This document shows positions 8,935-16,846 of a DNA stretch of 64,000 nt, piece after piece; position 1 is the first letter of the stretch; every line of letters begins with the position of its first letter. The stretch is from Microbacterium telephonicum (GTDB lineage Bacteria; Actinomycetota; Actinomycetes; Actinomycetales; Microbacteriaceae). Under the pieces are notes generated by a model. It ran no database searches and was not told the origin of the DNA. It saw only the letters and a list, made by a program, of their open reading frames with translations. Made by a program: the position numbers and the translations under genes. The stretch is from contig NZ_RCDB01000002.1 in assembly GCF_003651225.1 (NCBI RefSeq), positions 744,001 through 808,000 of the forward strand, given 5' to 3'.

Positions 8935-10275
8935 TCAGCCGTACAGGAGCGCGCGGGCGGGGTCGCGCAGCAGCCCGCCGATCGCCGCGAGCAGCCTCGA
9001 CCCCTCGGCGCCGTCGGCGACGCGGTGGTCGAACGACAGGCTCAGCGTCATGACGTCGCGCAGGGCCAGTTCGCCCTCGTGCTCCCACGGCCGGCGCCGC
9101 ACGGCGCCGAGGCCCAGGATGCCGGACTGTCCCGGCGGCAGGATCGGCGTGCCGGAGTCGACCCCGAAGACGCCGAAGTTCGTGATCGAGAACGTGCCGC
9201 CGCTGAGCTCCGCGACGCCGGACCGACCGGCTCGGGCACGTTCGGCGAGGGATCCGAGGGCATCGGAGAGCTCGACGAGACCGAGCCGCTGCGCATCGGG
9301 GATGTGCGGGACGATCAGTCCCCGCTCGGTGGCCACCGCGATGCCGAGGTCGACGTGTCGGTACTGCACGATCTCGGACGCCTCCACCTCGAACCGCGCG
9401 TTGAGGTCGCCGTGCCGGCCGAGCGCGAGACACGTCGCCCGCGCGGCCAACGCGAGGATGCCGAGGCGCCTCCCCTCCAGCGCCGGGTCGGCGCGCAGCT
9501 CGTCGAGCAGCCGCAGCGACCCGGTGACGTCGACGTCGAGGAAGCACGTCACATGCGGTGCGGTGAACGCCGAGGCGACCATCGCGGCGGCCGTCTGCTT
9601 GCGCACGCCCCGCACCGGGATGCGCACCTCCCGCACGTCGGGCCCCACGGGTACCTCGCGCTCCGAGCGAGCGGATGCCGCGACCTCGGATCCGGCAACG
9701 GAGTCCGGACCGGATGTCCGCACCGGCGTCGCAGCCGCGGCGGCGCGCTCCACGTCGGCGCGCACGATGAGGCCGTCCGGCCCCGTGCCGGCCACCGCAG
9801 CGAGGTCGACGCCGAGCTCGCGGGCGAGCGTGCGCACCGGCGGCGTCGAACGCGGACGCTCGACGGGGCCGGTGAGCGGCGACGCGTCAGGGGGCAGGTC
9901 GTCGTGCGGGGCGCGGGAGCCCGCCTCCACGACAGCGGTCGCCGCCCCGGCGCCGCGTGCGCGACGACGCGGGCGCGCATCGGACCGGGGCGCCGCGCCG
10001 TAGCCCACGAGATTGGGAAGCACGTCGTCGTCGCCGGCGGCGACCTCGACGGCGAGGATCACCTCACCGACCGGCACGACGTCCCCCTCGGCGTGCCGCA
10101 GTGCGGTCACGGTGCCGGCGTACGGCGACGGGATCTCGACGATCGCCTTGGCGGTCTCGACGTCGGCGATGGTCTGGTTGAGCGCGACCGTGTCGCCCTC
10201 GGCGACGTGCCAGCTCACGATCTCGGCCTCCGGCAGCCCCTCGCCCAGGTCGGGCAGGCGGAATTCGGCGATCAT
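8935..10275 (-). CDS. bkdC: Branched-chain 2-oxoacid dehydrogenase E2 (dihydrolipoamide acyltransferase)
   Basis: E2 core of 446 residues. There is one lipoyl domain at the N-terminus (residues 1-80) with the lipoylated Lys43 in VETAKAIVE, a Pro/Ala/Arg-rich linker, a peripheral subunit-binding domain (about 140-180, TLARELGVDLAAVAGTGPDG), and a C-terminal acyltransferase domain ending in SFDHRVADG with catalytic His417 and Asp421. It transfers the acyl group from E1 to CoA. It follows the E1 genes with a 4-nt overlap. The ATG at 10275 is preceded by GGAGGTGG. No E3 gene lies nearby, so the complex must share an E3 encoded elsewhere. Confidence 0.93.
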   Translation of the reverse strand: MIAEFRLPDLGEGLPEAEIVSWHVAEGDTVALNQTIADVETAKAIVEIPSPYAGTVTALRHAEGDVVPVGEVILAVEVAAGDDDVLPNLVGYGAAPRSDARPRRRARGAGAATAVVEAGSRAPHDDLPPDASPLTGPVERPRSTPPVRTLARELGVDLAAVAGTGPDGLIVRADVERAAAAATPVRTSGPDSVAGSEVAASARSEREVPVGPDVREVRIPVRGVRKQTAAAMVASAFTAPHVTCFLDVDVTGSLRLLDELRADPALEGRRLGILALAARATCLALGRHGDLNARFEVEASEIVQYRHVDLGIAVATERGLIVPHIPDAQRLGLVELSDALGSLAERARAGRSGVAELSGGTFSITNFGVFGVDSGTPILPPGQSGILGLGAVRRRPWEHEGELALRDVMTLSLSFDHRVADGAEGSRLLAAIGGLLRDPARALLYG

Positions 10276-11279
10276 GCGTCCACCTCCGCGCGGTGGCCGC
10301 GTCCGAGCACGCGGTCGACGGCGTCCAGCATCCGGTCGAGATCGGGCAGGTGGTGCCGCTCCAGCTTCGCGGGCGGATACGGGATGTCGAAGCCGGTGAC
10401 CCGCTGCGGCGCCGCCTCGAGGTACTCGAAGCACTGCTCGGCGATGCTCGCGACGATCTCCGCGCCGACCCCTGCTTCCCGCGCCGCCTCGTGGGCGACG
10501 ACGAGCCGGCCGGTGGCGCGGACGGATGCCGTCACCGTGCGGTAGTCGACCGGTGACAGCGAGCGCAGGTCGATGACCTCGATCGAGACGCCTTCGTCCT
10601 CGGCCGCGGTCGCCGCGTCGAGCGCGACCTGTACCTGGGCGCCGTAGGTGACGAGCGTGACATCGGTGCCGGGGCGGGCCACGCGCGCCACACCCATCGG
10701 GGCGGCGTCGGCGATGTCGGCGTCGAGGTCGACCTCGCCCTTCGCGTGGTAGAGCCGTTTCGGCTCGAAGAAGACGACGGGGTCGTCGCTCGCGATCGCC
10801 TGACGCAGCATCGTGTACGCGTCCTGCGGGTTCGACACCGCGACCACCCGCAGTCCCGCGGTGTGCACGAAGTACGCCTCGGGCGACTCGGAGTGATGCT
10901 CGGCGGCACCGACACCGCCCGCCCACGGGATGCGGATCGTGATCGGCATGCGCACGGCGCCGCGGGTGCGGTAGTGCAGTTTCGCCACCTGGCACACGAT
11001 CTGGTCGAAGGCGGGGTATACGAACCCGTCGAATTGGATCTCGACCACCGGCCGGAAGCCGCGGAAGGCCAGGCCGACGGCGGTGCCGACGATCGCGGAC
11101 TCCGCCAGCGGCGTGTCGACGACGCGCTGCGCGCCGAAGCGGCTCTGCAGCCCGTCGGTGATGCGGAACACCCCGCCGAGCGTGCCGATGTCCTCCCCCA
11201 TGACGACGACGCGGTCGTCGTCGGCGAGCGCCCGCGCCAGTCCCGCATTGAGCGCCTTGCCCATCGTGAGCTCGGTCAT
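10272..11279 (-). CDS. bkdB: Branched-chain 2-oxoacid dehydrogenase E1 beta subunit
   Basis: A 335-residue transketolase-like beta chain of the thiamine-diphosphate-dependent E1. Family blocks include MGEDIGTLGGVFRITDGL, VVDTPLAESAIVGTAVGLA, PWAGGVGAAEHHSESPEAYF (the His pair lies near the active site) and FFEPKRLYH. The sequence is closer to branched-chain E1 beta than to pyruvate dehydrogenase. The start at 11279 lies on an ATGA overlap with the E1 alpha stop, so alpha and beta are translationally coupled, as expected for a 1:1 heterotetramer. Confidence 0.93.
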   Translation of the reverse strand: MTELTMGKALNAGLARALADDDRVVVMGEDIGTLGGVFRITDGLQSRFGAQRVVDTPLAESAIVGTAVGLAFRGFRPVVEIQFDGFVYPAFDQIVCQVAKLHYRTRGAVRMPITIRIPWAGGVGAAEHHSESPEAYFVHTAGLRVVAVSNPQDAYTMLRQAIASDDPVVFFEPKRLYHAKGEVDLDADIADAAPMGVARVARPGTDVTLVTYGAQVQVALDAATAAEDEGVSIEVIDLRSLSPVDYRTVTASVRATGRLVVAHEAAREAGVGAEIVASIAEQCFEYLEAAPQRVTGFDIPYPPAKLERHHLPDLDRMLDAVDRVLGRGHRAEVDA

Positions 11280-12388
11280 GCCCCCGCCTCCTCGTCGAAG
11301 CCGGCCAGGTACGCGGCGAACTGTTCGCGCTGCCGGTCGAGGCCGGTGTGCGGCTCCGCGTAGACGTGGTCGAGAATCGCCAGCGGCGGCCGGGTCGTCG
11401 CACCGACGGCCGCGCGGCGCATCCCGGCGGTGAACTCGGCCGCCGCGGCATCCGCCTCGGCATCGGCCTGCTCGAGCAGACCGCGCCCCCGCAGCAGGGC
11501 CGCGACGCGCAGCAGCGGATCGCGGGTGCGCCACAGCGCCACCTCCTCGGCGGTGCGGTAGCGGGTGGGATCGTCGCTGGTCGTGTGCGGCCCCAATCGA
11601 TAGGTCACCGCCTCGATGTAGGCGGGGCCTTCGCCGCTGCGGGCGCGCTCGAGCGCCCAGCGCATCGCCGCCGTACACGCGAGCACGTCGTTGCCGTCCA
11701 CGCGCAGGCTCGGGATGCCGAACCCCGGCGCCCGGTCGGCGAGCGGCCGATGCGCCTGCAGCCCGACGGGTTCCGAGATGGCCCACTGGTTGTTCGAGCA
11801 GACGAACACGACGGGCGCGCCGAAGGACGCGGCGAACACCATCGCCTCGTTGACGTCGCCCTGGCTGGTCGCGCCGTCGCCGAAGCACGCGACGGCGACC
11901 TGGTCCCCGCCGTCGCGCTGCACGCCCATTGCGTAGCCGACGGCGTGGAGTGTCTGCGCGCCGATGATGATCTGCGGCGTCGCGACGTGCAGATCGTGCG
12001 GGTCGAACGTGCCGAACACCTCGCCGCGCCAGCCGAGCACGAGCTGGGCCGGCTCCGCCCCGCGCGCGACGAGCACACCGAGTTCGCGGTAGCTCGTGAA
12101 GAAGAAGTCGTCGTCGTTACAGGCGCGGACCATCGCGGTCTGGATCGCCTCCTGGCCCTCCGCCGGCGCCCAGAGCCCCAACTGCCCTTGGCGCTGCAAC
12201 GCGACACCCTCCGCGTCGATGCGGCGCACGAGCACCATGTCACGGTAGAGCCGCGCGAGGGCGTGATCATCGATGTCGGCGACGCTCGCGGCGAGAGGGT
12301 GGTCGGTGCGACGTTCCCCATCCGGTGTCAGCAACTGCACGGGCTCGGCCTGCACGGCCGCGGCCGCCTCGTTCACGGTGGACGTCAT
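11276..12388 (-). CDS. bkdA: Branched-chain 2-oxoacid dehydrogenase E1 alpha subunit
   Basis: An E1 alpha chain of 370 residues that decarboxylates 2-oxoacids of Leu, Ile and Val. The thiamine diphosphate/Mg motif runs from GDGATSQGDVNEAMVFA to CSNNQWAIS. RYRTAEE near residue 280 sits in the usual phosphorylation-loop region. The ATG at 12388 (MTSTVNEA) is chosen because GGAGGGAG lies about 8 nt upstream; a GTG five codons earlier would put that site inside the gene. First gene of the operon, divergent from the Lrp/AsnC gene. It is the only 2-oxoacid dehydrogenase in the window and sits beside the leucine catabolic operon. Confidence 0.92.
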   Translation of the reverse strand: MTSTVNEAAAAVQAEPVQLLTPDGERRTDHPLAASVADIDDHALARLYRDMVLVRRIDAEGVALQRQGQLGLWAPAEGQEAIQTAMVRACNDDDFFFTSYRELGVLVARGAEPAQLVLGWRGEVFGTFDPHDLHVATPQIIIGAQTLHAVGYAMGVQRDGGDQVAVACFGDGATSQGDVNEAMVFAASFGAPVVFVCSNNQWAISEPVGLQAHRPLADRAPGFGIPSLRVDGNDVLACTAAMRWALERARSGEGPAYIEAVTYRLGPHTTSDDPTRYRTAEEVALWRTRDPLLRVAALLRGRGLLEQADAEADAAAAEFTAGMRRAAVGATTRPPLAILDHVYAEPHTGLDRQREQFAAYLAGFDEEAGA

Positions 12389-12564
12389 CGTCGCTCCCTC
12401 CACGGCGCCGGGGCGCTTGTGGCGCGGCCGACGCGGGGTGTCGTCATCGGCCTCGTCGCCGATGGGGCGAGGCTACGACGACACGGCACCTCGCTCAAGC
12501 ATTCCGGCATCCGTGAGTCATCTTGCTCAATCAGAGGCGGCATCGACTGCTATGGTTCAGCACT
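12389..12564. promoter_or_regulatory. Divergent bkdA / Lrp-AsnC control region
   Basis: A 176-bp intergenic region. On the + strand TATGGT (12551-12556) lies 8 nt before the regulator ATG and is a candidate -10 for a leaderless or nearly leaderless mRNA. TTGCTCAA (12523-12530) is a short TTG-CT-CAA dyad, and a related CTCAAGC lies 30 bp upstream. Such TTG/CAA dyads are compatible with Lrp-type binding but too short to be certain. Confidence 0.45.
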
Positions 12565-13038
12565 ATGGGACCTCTCGACCACGTCGACCTCGAACTGCTG
12601 AGCGTGCTCGCCGAGGATCACCGCGCGACAGTCGTCGCGATCGCCGAGCGCCTCGGCCTCTCGCGCAACACCGTCCAGGCGCGGATGATGAAGCTCGAGC
12701 GCTCGGGCGTCTTCCTCTCGTTCGACCGCGCGATGTCGCCGCGGGCCCTGGGCTTCCCGATCGAGGCGATGGTCAGCGTCGTCGTGCGCCAGGCGGATCT
12801 GCCTCGCATCACCGCAGAACTCGCCCTCATCCCCGAGGTGCTGCAGGCGCACGGTCTCAGCGGCCAGGTGGATCTGCTCGTGCGCGTCGCGGCGCGCGAC
12901 ACCCAGCACCTGTTCGCGATCGACGCGCGGATCCTCGGGATCGAGGGCGTCGAGCGCACCGAGACCTCGCTCGTGATGGGCGAGGTCATCGGGTCGCGGG
13001 TGCGTCCCCTGCTGGAAGCGGCTCGACGGGAATCGTGA
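12565..13038 (+). CDS. Lrp/AsnC-family regulator, probable bkd regulator
   Basis: A 157-residue feast/famine regulator. The winged helix-turn-helix is at about 4-60 (DHVDLELLSVLAEDHRATVV, then RLGLSRNTVQARMMKLERSG), followed by a RAM ligand domain. Divergent from bkdABC, it probably senses branched-chain amino or oxo acids and controls that operon. Regulators of this type commonly adjoin bkd operons. The start at 12565 (MGPLDHVDLELL) fits the family N-terminus; no ribosome binding site precedes it, but TATGGT does. Its 3' end overlaps the convergent transporter gene by 53 nt. Confidence 0.88.
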   Translation: MGPLDHVDLELLSVLAEDHRATVVAIAERLGLSRNTVQARMMKLERSGVFLSFDRAMSPRALGFPIEAMVSVVVRQADLPRITAELALIPEVLQAHGLSGQVDLLVRVAARDTQHLFAIDARILGIEGVERTETSLVMGEVIGSRVRPLLEAARRES

Positions 13039-14008
13039 CGCCGACGCCGGCCTGCTCGGCAGGGGCGAGCCGCACGAGCACGACCCCCACGAGGATGAGC
13101 GCGCCGCCGGCGAAATGGATCGGTGCGGGGGTCTCGCCGAGCAGCAGCCAGGCGAACATCAGCGCGAAGAGCACCTCGGACAGCCCGATGAACGAGGCCA
13201 GCCGCGCGCCCACGCGCGGCACGGCCATGACACCCAGCGCATAGCCGACCGTCGTGCCGACCGCGCCGACCCACAGCAGCGGCAGCCATCCGGGCACCTC
13301 GACGCCGCGGAAGACGACGCTCACCTCGGGCGCCGCCAGGGGCAGGATGCCGCTCACCCCGAGCAGCAGCGTGAAGACGGCGCCGATGAGCAGCCCGCCC
13401 GACGCGAGGGCGAGCGGAGGCAGGTCGTCGCCGGTGCGCTCGGACATGACGAAGTAGACGCAGACGGTGACGGCGGCGGCAAGCGCCAGGAGCGTGCCGA
13501 GCAGGTCGAAGCGGGCGCCGGAGATGTCGACGACGAGCACGAGGCCGGCGATCGCGACGACGGACCCCGCGAGGACGAGCGGGCCGGGGGCGCGCTTGGT
13601 GCGCAGCCACACGAACGCGACGAGGAACACGGGGGCGAGGTATTGGATGAGCAGGGCGACGGCCACCGGCATCCGCTGCATCGCCGAGAAGAAGAGCAGC
13701 TGACAGCCCGCGACGGGGATGAGGCCGAACGCGAGGAGCGAGGGCCAGTGTCGCCGCAGGAAGCCGCGCTCGCGCCGCACGGCACGCAAAAGGGCGGGCG
13801 AGAGGATGAGCCCCGCGAGCCCCATGCGCACGACGAGGGCGGCCGACAGCGACCAGCCCGCCTCCAGAAGGGGTTTCACGAGCGGCCCGCTGGAGGAGAA
13901 TGCGAGGGCGGAGACGACCGCCATGACGATGCCGGCAGTGCGGTGGGAGGGAGCGGGGCGAACCCGGATCCCGGCCGGGATCACGGGCGCTGCGGCGGTG
14001 TGCGTCAC
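12986..14008 (-). CDS. EamA-family (DMT) transporter
   Basis: A 10-TM drug/metabolite transporter of 340 residues built from two EamA repeats. The first repeat starts at about residue 25 (AGIVMAVVSALAFSSSGPLVK) and the second ends with LFALMFAWLLLGETPAPIHFAGGALILVGVVL. The LGE.P motif near the end is typical. These proteins usually export amino acids or small metabolites; the substrate is unknown. GTG start at 14008 with GAGGA about 9 nt upstream. It is divergent from the CGNR gene and overlaps the Lrp/AsnC gene tail to tail. Confidence 0.9.
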   Translation of the reverse strand: MTHTAAAPVIPAGIRVRPAPSHRTAGIVMAVVSALAFSSSGPLVKPLLEAGWSLSAALVVRMGLAGLILSPALLRAVRRERGFLRRHWPSLLAFGLIPVAGCQLLFFSAMQRMPVAVALLIQYLAPVFLVAFVWLRTKRAPGPLVLAGSVVAIAGLVLVVDISGARFDLLGTLLALAAAVTVCVYFVMSERTGDDLPPLALASGGLLIGAVFTLLLGVSGILPLAAPEVSVVFRGVEVPGWLPLLWVGAVGTTVGYALGVMAVPRVGARLASFIGLSEVLFALMFAWLLLGETPAPIHFAGGALILVGVVLVRLAPAEQAGVGVTIPVEPLPAGDAPATR

Positions 14009-14098
14009 CGGCGGTCCTCGATGTCGGAGAGGTGCCCTGTCAGGAGTGACAGTTGCTTACACTGGTGACGGTAACGCCCCGAGCCGTCAGGAGTCAAG

Positions 14099-14659
14099 AT
14101 GGTTTTCATCCGTGACACGGAATTGTCGCTGCGGGCCGCCGCCGCGCTCGTGAACACCCTGCCGACCGTCGGCCTCGACGACGTCGACCGGCTCTCCTCG
14201 CAGGCGGATGCCGACGCCTTCTTCACCGAGTTCCCCTACACGGGGGCCTTCGACCGCGACGACGCGGAGCTGTCCTCGCTGCGCGCCATCCGTCCGCGCC
14301 TGCGGGGGCTCTGGGCGGTGTCCCGCGAGGAGGCGGTCCCGCTCGTGAACGCGATGCTCCGCGACGGGCACGCGCTCCCCCAACTGGTCATCCACGACGA
14401 CTACGACTGGCACATCCACGCCACCGAGGCCTCCGCGCCGCTGGCGACCCGCATGCTCGTCGAGGCGGCGATGGCGTTCGTCGACATCATCCGCTCCGAC
14501 CAGTGGGACCGCGTGCGCGTGTGCGAGGCCGACGACTGCGACGCCGTCTACATCGACTTCTCCAAGAACGGGTCGAAGCGCTACTGCGACACCGGCAACT
14601 GCGGCAACCGCATGAACGTCAACGCGTATCGGCGCCGAAAGGCCGAAGGAACCGACTGA
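14099..14659 (+). CDS. CGNR zinc-finger protein (predicted transcription regulator)
   Basis: A protein of 186 residues with an N-terminal ABATE-like region (FIRDTELSLRAAAALVNTLP) and a C-terminal CGNR zinc finger. The Cys ligands are in VCEADDCDAVY and YCDTGNCGNRMN (about residues 141-174), with a basic tail. CGNR proteins are predicted stress-linked transcription regulators. The divergent position next to the EamA transporter suggests it controls that transporter. AGGAG precedes the ATG, and TACACT at 14058-14063 is a candidate -10 (leader about 30 nt). The last 41 nt overlap the convergent hydrolase gene. Confidence 0.87.
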   Translation: MVFIRDTELSLRAAAALVNTLPTVGLDDVDRLSSQADADAFFTEFPYTGAFDRDDAELSSLRAIRPRLRGLWAVSREEAVPLVNAMLRDGHALPQLVIHDDYDWHIHATEASAPLATRMLVEAAMAFVDIIRSDQWDRVRVCEADDCDAVYIDFSKNGSKRYCDTGNCGNRMNVNAYRRRKAEGTD

Positions 14660-15518
14660 TCGCCTCGGCGGCCACCGCCGGCGTCTCGTAGTGGATGAGG
14701 TGGCCGACCGCGGGGATCTCGACGAGATCGGCATCGGGGAACAGGGTGCGCAGGTGCCGCTCGGCCTCGATCGGGGTGATGTCGTCGAGCTGGGCGGCCA
14801 CGAGCAGGGTCGGAACCGTGATCGCGGGGGCGGAGGCGCGCACGTCGTTCGACACCGACGCGACGAACGCGTCGTGCAACACGTCGCGGTCGGCGAAGCG
14901 CGAGAAGTAGGTGTCGTGCTGGTCGTGCACGAACGCACGCAACTGCGCATCGCGGGTCTTCGCCATCGACGCGCTCATGACGCGGACCACGAGGCGGCTG
15001 CGCAGCACCGCTTCGCCGAGCCGGCGCGGCAGCTTCGCGCCGGCCCAGTAGTAGAAGACGGCGAGCCGGGTGAGGACGCCGCGGGGACCTTCCAGCGCGG
15101 GCGCACCGATCGGGTTCACGAGGATGAGCTTCGGCGTCGGCAGACCGCGCGCGACCGCGACCGACGCGACGATCGAGCCGAACGAGTGGCCCAGCACCAC
15201 CGCTCCGGGGGCGACGGCGGCCGCGAAATCGGTGAGCCACTGTGCGTAGAGGTCGATGTCGTGCGTGCGCCCCGCGATAGGGGCCGTCTCGCCGAATCCC
15301 GGCAGGTCGGGCATGATCACGCTGATGCCGGGGAGGAAGGCGACGACGGGCTCGAGTCCATGATGCTCGCCACGGAATCCGTGCGCGGCGAGGATCGTGG
15401 TCTCGGCATCTGCGGGCCCGTACACCCAGTACGCGGTCGTCCCGCCCAGCACCTGCGCCTCGCGGCGCTCGACCGGGATCGGGGCGAGACGGTCGGCGTA
15501 GGGATGGGGAGCACTCAC
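14619..15518 (-). CDS. Alpha/beta hydrolase
   Basis: An alpha/beta-hydrolase-fold enzyme of 299 residues. The nucleophile elbow is GHSFGS (Ser near residue 113), the acid is probably in AAQLDDITP, and the catalytic His is in GHLIHYE near residue 275. HGFRGEHHGLEP gives the oxyanion-hole region. The substrate is unknown. The GTG at 15518 lacks a ribosome binding site; TAGACT (complement of 15525-15530) sits exactly 6 nt upstream, implying a leaderless mRNA. Confidence 0.88.
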   Translation of the reverse strand: MSAPHPYADRLAPIPVERREAQVLGGTTAYWVYGPADAETTILAAHGFRGEHHGLEPVVAFLPGISVIMPDLPGFGETAPIAGRTHDIDLYAQWLTDFAAAVAPGAVVLGHSFGSIVASVAVARGLPTPKLILVNPIGAPALEGPRGVLTRLAVFYYWAGAKLPRRLGEAVLRSRLVVRVMSASMAKTRDAQLRAFVHDQHDTYFSRFADRDVLHDAFVASVSNDVRASAPAITVPTLLVAAQLDDITPIEAERHLRTLFPDADLVEIPAVGHLIHYETPAVAAEAISRFLRPFGADTR

Positions 15519-15586
15519 CCGTCGAGTCTACGAGTGCGGCGCGCCGCACCCGGGCGATGTCGGCGGGGCCGCGTACCGTCGAAGGC

Positions 15587-16405
15587 ATGGACCGCTGGCA
15601 GGCCGAGCCGCTTCCGCTCTGGGACGAGTCGTTCTTCGACAACGCCCCCGCGACCGCGCCGGTCCGTCCGCCGGTCGCGACGGCACCCGCCCCCGCGCCT
15701 GCATCGCCCGCACCGCACGCCTCCGGGTGGACCGCCCGCGTCGGCGTGTTCGACCTGGAGACGACCGGGGTCGACGTGACGACCGACCGGATCGTCACCG
15801 CCCACGTCGGCGTGCTGGATGCCGACGGCACCGTGATCGAGTCGCGCAGCTGGATGGCCGATCCCGGTGTCGACATCCCGGCCGGGGCGACGGCGGTGCA
15901 CGGCATCACGACCGAGCGCGCGCGGGCCGAAGGCCGCCCGGCCGCGGAGGTGACCGCCGAGATCGTCGCGGCGTTGCGCGGCCTCTTCGCGGCCGGCATC
16001 CCCGTCGTCGCGTACAACGCCCCCTACGACTTCTCACTGCTCAAGCACGAGGCCCTGCGCCACGGGGTCGAGCCGATCGCCGCGCCGGCTCCCGTCATCG
16101 ACCCACTCGTGCTCGACAAGGCCCACGACCGCTACCGCAAGGGCAAGCGCACGCTCGAGGTCGTCGCGGCCCACTACGCCGTCACGCTCACCGGTGCGCA
16201 CGACGCCGCCGCCGACGCGATCGCCGCGGGGCGCGTCGCACAGGCGCTCGCGGCGCGGTTCGCCCTCACGCAGCCGCTCGAGGAGCTGCACACGCAGCAG
16301 ATCGGCTGGGCCCGCACGCAGGCCGAGAGCCTCACGGAGTACTTCGTGCGCATCGGCCGTATCGACCCGGCCGACCCCGTCGACGGCAGCTGGCCCATCC
16401 GCTGA
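15587..16405 (+). CDS. DnaQ-like DEDDh 3'-5' exonuclease
   Basis: A 272-residue exonuclease-domain protein. Metal ligands are Asp56 and Glu58 in FDLET, Asp147 in YNAPYDFSLL, and His204/Asp209 in GAHDAAADA. The first 48 residues are a Pro/Ala-rich extension after the opening MDRWQAEPLPLWDESFF, which is characteristic of this family in Microbacteriaceae. It lacks polymerase or GIY-YIG fusions, so it is a stand-alone epsilon-like nuclease rather than a certain Pol III subunit. The start is chosen at 15587 because TACCGT (15574-15579) lies 7 nt upstream and no Shine-Dalgarno is present; an in-frame ATG at 15557 is less likely. Confidence 0.88.
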   Translation: MDRWQAEPLPLWDESFFDNAPATAPVRPPVATAPAPAPASPAPHASGWTARVGVFDLETTGVDVTTDRIVTAHVGVLDADGTVIESRSWMADPGVDIPAGATAVHGITTERARAEGRPAAEVTAEIVAALRGLFAAGIPVVAYNAPYDFSLLKHEALRHGVEPIAAPAPVIDPLVLDKAHDRYRKGKRTLEVVAAHYAVTLTGAHDAAADAIAAGRVAQALAARFALTQPLEELHTQQIGWARTQAESLTEYFVRIGRIDPADPVDGSWPIR

Positions 16406-16409
16406 CGCG

Positions 16410-16480
16410 TCCCGCGCAACGACGACCCTTCGACAGGCTCAGGGACCAGCCTTCGTCCTTTCGCTCCCGCGCAACGACGA
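16410..16480. repeat. Direct repeat of a 16-nt motif around a TCGACAGG element
   Basis: TCCCGCGCAACGACGA occurs at 16410-16425 and again at 16465-16480, 55 bp apart. Between them CCCTTCGACAGGCTCAGGG (16426-16444) has short CCCT/AGGG arms. I recognise this TCGACAGGCTCAGGG motif as a frequent intergenic sequence in related actinobacteria (from memory). A 14-nt core, CCCGCGCAACGACG, reappears inverted at 40731-40744 in the repeat element next to the DUF559 gene. Confidence 0.65.
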
Positions 16481-16503
16481 AGGCCCCGCCGTAGCGGGGC
16501 CTT
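16480..16503. terminator. Bidirectional hairpin terminator between exonuclease and rpmE2
   Basis: AAGGCCCCGC (16480-16489), CGTA loop, GCGGGGCCTT (16494-16503): a perfect 10-bp stem with A/T-rich base pairs at its foot. It lies between the stops of two convergent genes and can serve both. No long U-run follows, which is usual in high-GC actinobacteria. Confidence 0.75.
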
Positions 16504-16516
16504 CGCGTGCGGCTGC

Positions 16517-16768
16517 TTACTTGCTGCCGAAGTTCTTGAAGCGCTGGTTGAACTTCTCGACGCGACCGGCCGAGTCCATGATGCGCTGCTTGCCCGTGTA
16601 GAACGGGTGCGAGGCGGAGGAGATCTCGACGTCGATGACGGGGTAGGTCACGCCGTCGAGCTCGATCGTCTTGTCGCTGCCCACCGTCGAACGGGTGAGG
16701 AAGGTCTCGCCGGAGCCGAGGTCGCGGAACACGACCGCCTGGTACTCGGGGTGGATGTCAGTCTTCAT
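16517..16768 (-). CDS. rpmE2: 50S ribosomal protein L31 type B
   Basis: An 83-residue type B L31 starting [16 protein letters not shown]. The zinc-binding CxxC pairs of type A L31 are missing, so it is the zinc-independent form that in many bacteria is used when zinc is scarce (often Zur-controlled; I see no clear Zur box). AAGGA precedes the ATG at 16768. A 66-nt leader with two hairpins precedes the gene. Confidence 0.95.
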   Translation of the reverse strand: MKTDIHPEYQAVVFRDLGSGETFLTRSTVGSDKTIELDGVTYPVIDVEISSASHPFYTGKQRIMDSAGRVEKFNQRFKNFGSK

Positions 16769-16846
16769 GGGGTTCCTTACGTGGTGCCCTGGATTTTGCC
16801 AGGGCGAGGGAAGTCTGCGGTGCGAGCGCACCAAAGAGCGATTCTA
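16769..16846 (-). promoter_or_regulatory. rpmE2 promoter and structured leader
   Basis: Reading on the minus strand, TAGAAT (complement of 16841-16846) is a good -10 element, giving a start near 16834 and a leader of about 66 nt. The leader holds two perfect hairpins: GGTGC-N4-GCACC at 16832-16819 and GCCCTGG-N6-CCAGGGC at 16805-16786. The second ends 17 nt before the ATG. L31 genes in several phyla carry autoregulatory leaders, and this could be one. The covariation needed to prove it cannot be seen here. Confidence 0.5.
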
